Of a stretch of DNA of 64,000 nucleotides, positions 9,617-19,249 are shown in pieces. Where the stretch lies: the NCBI GenBank assembly GCA_902765305.1, contig CACWZI010000022.1, positions 26,391-90,390 on the forward strand, given 5' to 3'. Position 1 is the first letter of the stretch, and each line of letters starts with the position of its first letter. Origin of the DNA: an uncultured Eubacteriales bacterium. GTDB taxonomy: Bacteria; Bacillota; Clostridia; Christensenellales; Aristaeellaceae. The notes under the pieces are model-generated. The model did no database searches and was not told the origin of the DNA. It saw only the letters and a program-made list of their open reading frames with translations. The position numbers and the translations under genes are program-made.

Positions 9617-12600
9617 GTAGTCCCCGCACACGCGGGGGTGATCCCAGCGTCCACAAACCTAACAGGCGTAGGACTTTGTAGTCCCCGCACACGCGGGGGT
9701 GATCCCGCCGCATAATTTAGCGTTCCATCTCCTGCAAGGTAGTCCCCGCACACGCGGGGGTGATCCTATTGCTCGGGCGGCTTAAAGCCCCCGGGCATCG
9801 TAGTCCCCGCACACGCGGGGGTGATCCTCATAGAAGCCCCTGTAAGCCATTTGCAGCCCTGTAGTCCCCGCACACGCGGGGGTGATCCTCATCTACACAC
9901 ATGCATTTTATCACAAAACAGGTAGTCCCCGCACACGCGGGGGTGATCCCACGCCAGCGATATACAGCAGCGTTCCCATTAAGTAGTCCCCGCACACGCG
10001 GGGGTGATCCTAGCATTTATGTTTCAGTTCGTTGGGTTTTCGAGTAGTCCCCGCACACGCGGGGGTGATCCTATCTATAATTCCAAATATCGGGAAGTTG
10101 TAGAGTAGTCCCCGCACACGCGGGGGTGATCCTGTACTTGTGTAGATGAATTACAGGAGGGATGAGTAGTCCCCGCACACGCGGGGGTGATCCCTAAGGA
10201 AAAGTTGAGACAGGCAAATATTGGAAGTAGTCCCCGCACACGCGGGGGTGATCCTAATACCATTCTTAGAACTTATAGCAGCCTCTAGTAGTCCCCGCAC
10301 ACGCGGGGGTGATCCCGGACCGCCCCGCAGCTGATCACCTACTATGAGGTAGTCCCCGCACACGCGGGGGTGATCCCCCGCCTGGGGCGGGTGGTGGGCG
10401 GTATCAGTAGTAGTCCCCGCACACGCGGGGGTGATCCTTCCGCCATGATCAAGCATTGCATCATCTGCTGGTAGTCCCCGCACACGCGGGGGTGATCCCA
10501 TCCGATCCGGCTTCGGCCAGATCGTGCAAAGGTAGTCCCCGCACACGCGGGGGTGATCCTAACACACAGAGGAGGGCAAGCCGATGAAATTCGTAGTCCC
10601 CGCACACGCGGGGGTGATCCCCATGTCGCGGCTATTCCTTCCGGGCCGCGTGCGTAGTCCCCGCACACGCGGGGGTGATCCCGCCCGGCGTGGTGTCGTC
10701 ACGCCAGGCGCTCCGTAGTCCCCGCACACGCGGGGGTGATCCCGTGAGGCCGGGAATTCTGAATTTCTTCTTCGCGTAGTCCCCGCACACGCGGGGGTGA
10801 TCCCTGCATGGCGCGGGCCTACCGGCTGATCGTCAAGTAGTCCCCGCACACGCGGGGGTGATCCCGCCGGCGGCACCGTGAAGCCCGGAACGCCTACGTA
10901 GTCCCCGCACACGCGGGGGTGATCCCCAGGGCCAGCAGCACGATTAAAAAGCGTTTCAGTAGTCCCCGCACACGCGGGGGTGATCCCGATCAAGCGCATG
11001 ATGCGCTGGAGCACGGCCAGTAGTCCCCGCACACGCGGGGGTGATCCCCCATTGATAAATCGCTCTTCCTCCTCCGACAGGTAGTCCCCGCACACGCGGG
11101 GGTGATCCCAACGAGACCAAAATATTTCATTATCCGAACTGGTAGTCCCCGCACACGCGGGGGTGATCCCAATAGTCCAGTTCTTCTTCTCGCGTCCAAC
11201 TGGTAGTCCCCGCACACGCGGGGGTGATCCCTTGGAAATGAGTTATCCTCCAGAAGGATATGAGTAGTCCCCGCACACGCGGGGGTGATCCTGCACCGAA
11301 TCAGCCGTACAGAATCCCGGCGCAGTAGTCCCCGCACACGCGGGGGTGATCCCTTGGAAATGAGTTATCCTCCAGAAGGATATGAGTAGTCCCCGCACAC
11401 GCGGGGGTGATCCTACTTGATGAAGGCAAAGAGGAACTCGATTCAAGTAGTCCCCGCACACGCGGGGGTGATCCCGCATTCACCGCCCGCATCCTGCGAG
11501 AGCGCACGTAGTCCCCGCACACGCGGGGGTGATCCTTCTTCGCCCGGAAGATATAAACCACCTGGGGAGTAGTCCCCGCACACGCGGGGGTGATCCTGGT
11601 TCTCGGTTCAGGTTGTGCGGTTCGGTGTAGTAGTCCCCGCACACGCGGGGGTGATCCTATGAGACGGTCGTCTGCGGGGGTGCCGTGGAGGTAGTCCCCG
11701 CACACGCGGGGGTGATCCCCGTCAAGCGCATCGACTGATCCCACCCGACAGGTAGTCCCCGCACACGCGGGGGTGATCCCATCCCCTATATCTGCATCAA
11801 TACTTCGTCAAAGTAGTCCCCGCACACGCGGGGGTGATCCTTAAGGGAATGTTGGCATACGTCTATTATATGGGTAGTCCCCGCACACGCGGGGGTGATC
11901 CTAGATGATGATTCCATTGTCTGTTGCGCGGTTCGTAGTCCCCGCACACGCGGGGGTGATCCGTGGGTTAGCTTTGGTGATGGCCGGATTATTCGGTAGT
12001 CCCCGCACACGCGGGGGTGATCCTAGTTCCCCACGGACACGCCCAACCAGCACAAAGTAGTCCCCGCACACGCGGGGGTGATCCTGAGATCGAGGAAGAA
12101 GCTGGACAATCGGAAAGGTAGTCCCCGCACACGCGGGGGTGATCCCGTCTTGACGGTCTCCCGGCTGCTGCTGGTGAAGTAGTCCCCGCACACGCGGGGG
12201 TGATCCCTAATGGTGTACAAATAATTTATGCCAGGATTTGTAGTCCCCGCACACGCGGGGGTGATCCCAAGACTAACAGCTCCACCATTGATTGCGCCAG
12301 GTAGTCCCCGCACACGCGGGGGTGATCCTTTGGTGTGTTTGGTTTTTTCAGGGGTTCGGCCGTAGTCCCCGCACACGCGGGGGTGATCCCCGTCAAACAG
12401 GTAAACCGTAAACCGACATTACGTAGTCCCCGCACACGCGGGGGTGATCCTTTTGCGATATTTTGCAGAATTTGGTGTGTTTGGTAGTCCCCGCACACGC
12501 GGGGGTGATCCTCCCCGTCAAAAAATGCCCGTCCCCGTCTCCATGTAGTCCCCGCACACGCGGGGGTGATCCTACCCCGTCCCCGTCTCCATAAAATCGA

Positions 12601-15600
12601 AAGCAGTAGTCCCCGCACACGCGGGGGTGATCCTGGCCTCGCAAGCCTGACAGTCAAGACGGTATAGTAGTCCCCGCACACGCGGGGGTGATCCTGGCCT
12701 TGCCGGTGAGGGAAAGAAACAAACCGAGTAGTCCCCGCACACGCGGGGGTGATCCCTTGTGACGACTTGACGGTTTCCCGGCTGCTGCGTAGTCCCCGCA
12801 CACGCGGGGGTGATCCTATACTATCATATGTTTTCCGTTGGTATCTATCGTAGTCCCCGCACACGCGGGGGTGATCCATAGGGGGGATACTACAATGGCG
12901 AATATGAATGAGTAGTCCCCGCACACGCGGGGGTGATCCTAGGCAGACGTACCAATGACATTCTCTCTCTGAGTAGTCCCCGCACACGCGGGGGTGATCC
13001 CCAGCACAAATCCTGGACAAAATCGTCCCCCGGGTAGTCCCCGCACACGCGGGGGTGATCCTTGAATTGTATGGGAAAAGGTAGAGGAGAAAAGGTAGTC
13101 CCCGCACACGCGGGGGTGATCCCTGGGATGGCCTGATCTGGTGCGGCTTGTGCAGGTAGTCCCCGCACACGCGGGGGTGATCCTCCGCCGACCGTCAGCA
13201 CCTGCGGAAGCTGGACGTAGTCCCCGCACACGCGGGGGTGATCCCCGTGATGACGGCTGGCGGTTGTAGTCCATTGAGTAGTCCCCGCACACGCGGGGGT
13301 GATCCCCGCCACTTGGATGTTTCGCCGCCGTCGTGTACGTAGTCCCCGCACACGCGGGGGTGATCCCAATGAAGGGCACTGAGAAGCAGGTTTCCTGGGG
13401 TAGTCCCCGCACACGCGGGGGTGATCCCGTCAAAAACAGATGATTTCAGACTACGAAAAAGTAGTCCCCGCACACGCGGGGGTGATCCCAGGGTGACGGT
13501 GGCGTCGTCCAGATTGTTCAAGTAGTCCCCGCACACGCGGGGGTGATCCCTGCTCTTGAAAGAGCAAGAAGCGCCTGCTGATGTAGTCCCCGCACACGCG
13601 GGGGTGATCCTATCACCAGGCAGCAGGTAGTCCGCATTCTTCAGTAGTCCCCGCACACGCGGGGGTGATCCTTCCGCGATTGCCGCTTCATGTTCCGGGT
13701 CCAAGTAGTCCCCGCACACGCGGGGGTGATCCCATCTACACCACGGCGCTGAACGCCTGGTTCGAGTAGTCCCCGCACACGCGGGGGTGATCCCGCCTCG
13801 CTGGCGCGCAATGCCGGCATTCCTGTGTAGTCCCCGCACACGCGGGGGTGATCCCACCCTGAAGCTGAAAGGCCGTGGCGACGATGAGTAGTCCCCGCAC
13901 ACGCGGGGGTGATCCCATGGCCAGCGGCATCAAGCGCTACGAGCTGCGGTAGTCCCCGCACACGCGGGGGTGATCCCATCTTGGCCGTGCTCCAGCGCAT
14001 CATGCGCTTGTAGTCCCCGCACACGCGGGGGTGATCCTCGGCCTGAAGCATGCCGCAGCAGTTCCAGGGGGTAGTCCCCGCACACGCGGGGGTGATTTGC
14101 ATCCAAAGTGTTGTATTCCATGCATATCAGGGTAGTCCCCGCACACGCGGGGGTGATCCCAAGACATACGAAACCATTTCTTTTCAATCTCAGTAGTCCC
14201 CGCACACGCGGGGGTGATCCCAGCTTCACCATGTCCGGGGCGTATGTGTGGAAGTAGTCCCCGCACACGCGGGGGTGATCCTCTGCGAAGAGATCAACAG
14301 CATCATGGAAGAGTGTAGTCCCCGCACACGCGGGGGTGATCCTGGTACGATGAAAAGCGCGGGGTTTGGGTGGAGGTAGTCCCCGCACACGCGGGGGTGA
14401 TCCTAAAATGGCCCAGGTCGCCAATCCCCTGGCCGGGTTGTCCCCGCACACGCGGGGGTGATCCTGGGTGCGGTTCGCGTTCTCCTTGCCCTGAATGGTA
14501 GTCCCCGCACACGCGGGGGTGATCCCAACGTATTGTGCTCAATGGACTACAACCGTCAGTAGTCCCCGCACACGCGGGGGTGATCCCTCTTCGCCGAACT
14601 TTTCCAGGTCTGGCCGATTGTAGTCCCCGCACACGCGGGGGTGATCCCCGCCTTGACCGCCCGTTCTATTTCATCATCGGGTAGTCCCCGCACACGCGGG
14701 GGTGATCCTATCAAGCAGATGAAGCATTGTACCATTCAAGGGTAGTCCCCGCACACGCGGGGGTGATCCCCGGCTGGTGGCTGGCTATTGGATCGCGGCG
14801 CGGTAGTCCCCGCACACGCGGGGGTGATCCCACCTGCCAGGGCAGCAGCCTGAACGGGGTATTGTAGTCCCCGCACACGCGGGGGTGATCCTCAAGTCCG
14901 GCAAATACGTCGACTGGAAATATGGTAGTCCCCGCACACGCGGGGGTGATCCCTGTACTTGTACAAAATTCTGGCATTTCAGCAAGTAGTCCCCGCACAC
15001 GCGGGGGTGATCCCGCCTGGCGCGCCGAGGACGCCATAGCGCACAAGTAGTCCCCGCACACGCGGGGGTGATCCTGGGCTTCATTGGGGCTTCTCCTCTC
15101 TGCCGTCGTAGTCCCCGCACACGCGGGGGTGATCCTATCGGGTCTCCGTCGGTCAGGTAATAGCCGAAGTAGTCCCCGCACACGCGGGGGTGATCCTATA
15201 CCCGGCTTGCATTGTTTCGCGCAGTTACGGTAGTCCCCGCACACGCGGGGGTGATCGGTCGTCGCAGTTTTCGCGGGCGATGGTGTACCGGTAGTCCCCG
15301 CACACGCGGGGGTGATCCCCAAACGCGCTGCAAGTCCTGTGTGGACGCCCGGTAGTCCCCGCACACGCGGGGGTGATCCTCGACGAAATGGCCGACCTGC
15401 TGACCATCAAGGGTAGTCCCCGCACACGCGGGGGTGATCCCCGGGACGAGTGGAACAGCTTCATCCAGAACAGGTAGTCCCCGCACACGCGGGGGTGATC
15501 CTCGCACGTATGTAATTCCATGTTCGTTTCCCTGGTAGTCCCCGCACACGCGGGGGTGATCCCAGGCCGCCGCCGTCATCGAAGACAGCGCCGAAGTAGT

Positions 15601-15806
15601 CCCCGCACACGCGGGGGTGATCCCTGCATCTTGTACCCGGCATACCGTGACCGCCTGTAGTCCCCGCACACGCGGGGGTGATCCCTTCTTACCGTGCTTA
15701 TAGGGCCTGCTCTTGTTGTAGTCCCCGCACACGCGGGGGTGATCCCTTCGGGATTATGTGGGGCTCCCTCACTGTATGGTATTCCCCGCACAAGTGGTGT
15801 GATACT
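9617..15806 (+). CRISPR. Type I-E CRISPR array: 101 intact repeats plus a degenerate terminal repeat
   Basis: The repeat begins GTAGTCCCCGCACACG and ends CGGGGGTGATCC (28 invariant bases). It contains the CCCCGC/GCGGGG hairpin cut by Cas6e. Period is 61 bases throughout except one 62-base step (12545 to 12607). The last full repeat starts at 15718; a decayed one (GTATTCCCCGCACAAG...) starts at 15779, marking the leader-distal end. Variant repeats: 14071 (ends GATTT), 14437 (GTTG start), 15230 (ends GATCG). The base after GATCC is C or T in all but about four units, so the functional repeat is probably 29 bases with 32-base spacers. The spacer after 11203 is repeated exactly after 11325. The repeat closely resembles streptococcal type I-E repeats. 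Array size implies long, active use. Confidence 0.98.
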
Positions 15807-15837
15807 GGTTGCCAGGACGATTGTAGAACTCGGCGGT

Positions 15838-15927
15838 GTCTTTCCCCACCCGCGCGGGCTTGAACCTTCAGTGCCAGGGGCTATAAGGAAAGCAAGCTGT
15901 CTTTCCCCACCCGCGCAGGGTTGAAAC
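15838..15927 (+). CRISPR. Remnant of a second CRISPR array (two 29-base repeats of a different sequence)
   Basis: Two similar 29-base segments start at 15838 and 15899, exactly 61 bases apart. Both begin GTCTTTCCCCACCCGCGC; they end GGGCTTGAACC and AGGGTTGAAAC. They contain an imperfect CCCC/GCGGG-type stem and a GAAC-type tail, as in other type I-E repeats, but differ from the main array at many positions. One 32-base spacer-like segment lies between them. Offset from the terminal degenerate repeat is 59 bases. They could be an older array of a related I-E subgroup, or very decayed copies of the present repeat. Confidence 0.6.
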
Positions 15928-15978
15928 AAAAGGATTTAACTGGTAAAATGGTTCCAGCAAAATACGGAGGACGCCGCC

Positions 15979-17400
15979 ATGAGATTCAATCCCTTTCTCC
16001 CCTCCTGGGAGTACGTTCCCGATGGCGAGCCCCATGTGTTTGGGGATCGCGTGTACCTTTACGGCTCCCATGACCGCTTTAACGGCCATGCCTTCTGCCT
16101 GAACGATTACGTGTGCTGGTCCGCGCCAGTGGATGATCTGACCGATTGGCGGTATGAGGGCGTGATCTACGGGCGGGGCGACGACCCGCGCAATGTGGAC
16201 GGCGACCAGTGCCTATATGCGCCGGACGTGGCCCGGGGGCCGGACGGGCGCTATTACCTCTACTACGTGCTGGACGCTTCGCCCTTCGTGTCTGTGGCGG
16301 TGTGCGACATGCCCGCCGGGCGCTATCGCTTTTACGGCCATGTCCAATACCCGGACGGCAGCCTGCTGGGCGGGCGCGAGGGCGACGCGCCGATGTTCGA
16401 CCCCGGCGTGCTGGTGGAGGGTGACAGGGTTTACCTCTACGGCGGCTTCTGCCCGGACAGTGCCCCGGAGCGGGAAGGCGCCATGGTCACGGTGCTGATG
16501 CCCGACATGCTGACCGTGGCCGAGGCGCCCCGAATCGTCGTCCCCAGCTTCAGCCACAGCGCGGGCACGGGGTTCGAGGGGCATGAATACTTTGAGGCGG
16601 CGTCCATTCGGAAGGTCGGAGAGCTCTATTATTTTATCTATTCCTCCGTGCTGCACCATGAGCTCTGCTACGCCACCAGCGCCTCGCCCGTGGAGGGCTT
16701 TGCCTATCGCGGCACCATCGTCAGCAACGTGGACGCGGGCATCGACCGCTACAAGCCCGCGCATAGGCTGATGGCTTGTCCGGACAACAACCACGGCAGC
16801 ATCGAGCAAATCAACGGAAAGTGGGTTGTGTTCTACCACCGCCACACCAATGGCCACAGCTTCAGCCGCCAGGCGTGCATGGAGCCGTTTCGCCTGCTGC
16901 CGAACGGGGCCATTCCCCAGGTGGAAATCACCTCCTGCGGCCCCAACGGCGGTCCGCTGCCGGGCGAGGGCGTCTGGAGCGCGCATATCGCCTGCAATCT
17001 CTTCTGTGAGGCGGATCATGCTCCCATCCCCGGCGTGCCCGGCAAGCGGCTGGACGCCAGGTATCCCTATATCACCCAGGACGGGAAGGACGGGGATGAG
17101 GCGCAGCACGGTTTCATCGCCAACATGGATCCCGGCGCGACGGCGGGCTTTAAGTCCTTCGACTGCAGGGCCGCCGCGCTGACCGCCGTCACTACCCGGG
17201 GCTGGTGCCGGGGCGCGTTCGAGGTGCTGAGCGCCCCGGACGGCGAGGCGCTGGGCAGCATTCCCGTCGGCAAGAGCAACGACTGGAAGCGGTGGCCGGG
17301 CCGCGTGCCCATCCCGGACGGCGTACAGTCCATCTACCTGCGCTTCAAGGGCTCCGGCTGTGCCAGCCTGTATGAATTTGAACTGTCGAAGGGCCTGTAG
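15979..17400 (+). CDS. GH43-family glycosidase with C-terminal carbohydrate-binding-like domain
   Basis: A five-bladed beta-propeller glycosidase of family GH43 (xylosidase/arabinofuranosidase type). The expected acidic residues are visible: D15 (PDGEPHVFGDRVYLYGSHD), D83 (LYAPDVARGPDGRYYLYY) and E206 (EGHEYFEAASIRKVGELYYF); D141 in MFDPGVL is also conserved. Residues from about 330 onward look like a beta-sandwich carbohydrate-binding domain ending in SIYLRFKGSG. There is no signal peptide, so it likely acts on oligosaccharides in the cytoplasm. Start ATG 15979 follows ACGGAGGAC. It lies 51 bases after the CRISPR remnant and is richer in GC than the cas genes. Exact substrate is not determinable. 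Confidence 0.85.
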   Translation: MRFNPFLPSWEYVPDGEPHVFGDRVYLYGSHDRFNGHAFCLNDYVCWSAPVDDLTDWRYEGVIYGRGDDPRNVDGDQCLYAPDVARGPDGRYYLYYVLDASPFVSVAVCDMPAGRYRFYGHVQYPDGSLLGGREGDAPMFDPGVLVEGDRVYLYGGFCPDSAPEREGAMVTVLMPDMLTVAEAPRIVVPSFSHSAGTGFEGHEYFEAASIRKVGELYYFIYSSVLHHELCYATSASPVEGFAYRGTIVSNVDAGIDRYKPAHRLMACPDNNHGSIEQINGKWVVFYHRHTNGHSFSRQACMEPFRLLPNGAIPQVEITSCGPNGGPLPGEGVWSAHIACNLFCEADHAPIPGVPGKRLDARYPYITQDGKDGDEAQHGFIANMDPGATAGFKSFDCRAAALTAVTTRGWCRGAFEVLSAPDGEALGSIPVGKSNDWKRWPGRVPIPDGVQSIYLRFKGSGCASLYEFELSKGL

Positions 17401-17443
17401 CGCGGGCTTTCAGGGCAGAAGCGCATTTTCGGAGGATGAGGAT

Positions 17444-18004
17444 ATGATGGTCATAAGACAAGCGCGCATCGGGGAGGATGAGGACGTCCTGGCTTTTTAT
17501 CACGACCTGATCGACAGGATGCAGGGGCAGCCGTACTGCCCCTATTGGAAGAAGGGCGTCTATCCCACGCTGGACGTCATTCATTCGGCTATCAGCCGTT
17601 CCCAGATGAGCCTCGCCACCGAGGAGGGCCGAATTGCCGGGGCGTTTATACTGAACCGCGTGCAGGGAGAAGGGTATGACCGGGTTCCCTGGCGCGGGGA
17701 GGTTGCGGCGGATGAGGTGGGCGTGCTTCACCTGCTGGCGGTTCACCCCGATTTTCAGGGCAGGGGGCTTGGAAGGACGCTGCTTGAAAGCGCGGTGGCG
17801 CAGAGCCGGTCGAAGGGAGACAGGGTGATCCGCCTGGATACGCTGACCTGGAACCTGCCGGGGAGAAGGCTCTATGAGGGCTTTGGCTTTCAGTGGCGCG
17901 GGGATTTTGAGCTGACCTATCCCACCACCGGCACCATTCCCTTCAGCATGTATGAGCTGGAGATTGGCGACGGGGGAACACACGGGGACGGTTTTCTGTG
18001 TTGA
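17444..18004 (+). CDS. GNAT-family N-acetyltransferase
   Basis: A 186-residue GCN5-related acetyltransferase. The acetyl-CoA-binding motif is clear in LLAVHPDFQGRGLGRTLLE (Q-x-x-G-x-G), followed by an alpha helix and the RRLYEGFGF segment typical of the fold's C-terminal half. The start is placed at ATG 17444 (ATG 17447 also possible) because GGAGGATGAGG lies just upstream; the frame is open further left but overlaps the GH43 gene. Acceptor substrate unknown. It may be co-transcribed with the GH43 gene, 43 bases upstream. Confidence 0.85.
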   Translation: MMVIRQARIGEDEDVLAFYHDLIDRMQGQPYCPYWKKGVYPTLDVIHSAISRSQMSLATEEGRIAGAFILNRVQGEGYDRVPWRGEVAADEVGVLHLLAVHPDFQGRGLGRTLLESAVAQSRSKGDRVIRLDTLTWNLPGRRLYEGFGFQWRGDFELTYPTTGTIPFSMYELEIGDGGTHGDGFLC

Positions 18005-18103
18005 ACGTCAGAGAACCGCCTCAACGTGTTCAGATTGAAAAAATATCGGGAAATGATAAGCTCGACACGAAAAAACACTTTTGGTGTGGTATTATTATAA
18101 TAG

Positions 18104-18132
18104 GGCTGCCTTTCGAGGCGGCCTTGATTTTT
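18104..18132 (+). terminator. Possible intrinsic terminator before the primase-like gene
   Basis: GGCTGCC (18104-18110) pairs with GGCGGCC (18117-18123) with one G-U wobble, and is followed by TTGATTTTT. This is a short terminator-like hairpin 100 bases after the acetyltransferase stop. The stem is only seven pairs, so confidence is modest. Confidence 0.35.
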
Positions 18133-18145
18133 GGGAAGGGGGGGG

Positions 18146-18869
18146 ATGAACCACGACCACTGTTTTTGAGGCGGCGCGACAGGCGGATTGCGTCCAGGCA
18201 GCCCAGCGGCTTGGCTTACGCATCCGGCGATCCGGCAGCAGGGCTTATACCTGCTGCCTTTTTCATGCCGAGCGCACGCCGTCCATGTGCCTCTATCCCG
18301 GCAGCGGCGGCTTCTACTGCTTCGGCTGCCACGCCCACGGCGACGCCATCGCCCTGTATGGCAAGGCGTTGAACCTGACTAACCTGGAGGCCGCCCGGCA
18401 GGTTTGCCGGGACTTCGGCTTCCAATACGACGAGGGAAAGCGCCGCAAGCGCGCGCCTTCGCCGCTTCCCGACCGCCGGAGGGAGGCCCATTATGGGCCG
18501 ACTGGCGGCGAGCAATTTGAGCGAAGCGAAATATGCCGCCGCGTAGCTGCGACGCGCCCGAAGGGTGCGGGGCAGCCGACAAGGAGGGAGGCCCGGGCCC
18601 TGGCGAAGCGCCTGGAGGCGATGCGGGAGAAGCAGGCGGACGACCTGCTCGAGCGGATGCGAAGCGCCCAGGAGATCATCATGCAGATGGCGTCATCGAA
18701 GGCCGACTGGGACGCCGTGCTGGACGACATGCAGTGGCGGCGCGCCCTGCAGGAGCAGTCGATCGCCCAGGACCAGCTGGCCATGCTGGACGGCATGACG
18801 CTGGCGGAATTCTATGAACATGTCAGGGAGGGAGGCCCTTTACGGCACGGTTCATGTATGAATGCCTGA
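18146..18869 (+). CDS. Primase-type CHC2 zinc-finger protein, 5' end out of frame (phage/plasmid relic)
   Basis: The reading frame from 18150 encodes VFEAARQADCVQAAQRLGL, then CLFH (C-x2-H) and YCFGC (C-x2-C), a complete CHC2 zinc ribbon of the DnaG type, then a helical region of about 150 residues. No TOPRIM domain is present. The only good start, ATG 18146 after a G-rich stretch, is in a different frame: removal of one A from ATGAACC would join it to the zinc-finger frame. Alternatively a +1 slip at TTT-TGA would do so. Starting at ATG 18285 would lose half of the zinc ligands. With the helicase downstream it forms a replication pair typical of integrated phages or plasmids. Likely a frameshifted remnant; recoding is less likely. 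Confidence 0.6.
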
Positions 18870-18903
18870 GCCTGCCGCACATAATCCGAAGCTGCAGTGC
18901 GGC

Positions 18904-19175
18904 AAATACTGATTTGTCGAGCAGGGCTCGATAAATCAGTATTCAGGTTTTAGGTTTTAGGTTTTAGGTTTTAGGTTTTAGGTTTTAGGTTTTAGGTTTT
19001 AGGGGTGGTGCAAATCCCTTAACGCTTCGCTAGGCCTTCGGCCACGGGATAGTTACTACGTTTCTCGGTCCTTTGAATAAAAGAAATCCGTCAGGATTTC
19101 TACCTTCCCTAACACCTAAAATCTATAACCTAAAACCTAAATACTGATTTGTCGCAGCGCGACAAATCCGTATTT
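18904..19175. mobile_element. ATACTGATTT-bounded repeat element, copy A (272 bp)
   Basis: Each end is a hairpin: AAATACTGATTTGTCG paired with CGATAAATCAGTATT on the left, and the same motif around GCAGCGC on the right. Inside the left hairpin is a run of about eight AGGTTTT heptamers; inside the right one are degenerate inverse copies (CCTAAAA type). The core contains TTAACGCTTCGC, TAGGCCTTCGGCCAC, TACTACGTTTCTCGG and GAAATCCGTCAGGATTTC, shared with copies B and C. No coding potential. It lies between the primase-like and helicase genes. Confidence 0.8.
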
Positions 19176-19249
19176 GAATCCGTCTGATCCGTCTGGCAAT
19201 TCATTCGTTGGCCGTGCCCTTTACGGGCCGGCGAAAAGGGAGGAAAGAA

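Noticed and set aside
9645-15778. Self-targeting spacers against genes in this window
   Set aside because: By eye I found no spacer matching other parts of the window; a proper whole-genome search is needed before any claim.
9457-15929. Many minus-strand (and some plus-strand) open frames with repeated SPPRVRGL, ITPACAGTT and DHPRVCGDY peptides
   Set aside because: They are translations of the CRISPR repeat in its three frames; a 61-base period makes successive repeats shift frame. These are well-known false gene calls.
18096-18101. TATAAT upstream of the primase-like gene as a promoter
   Set aside because: No acceptable -35 box at 16-18 bases, and a terminator-like hairpin begins directly after it.
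18945-19005. AGGTTTT repeats as telomere-like sequence
   Set aside because: They resemble eukaryotic telomere heptamers superficially, but they are internal, short, mirrored within a bacterial repeat element and flanked by normal bacterial genes.
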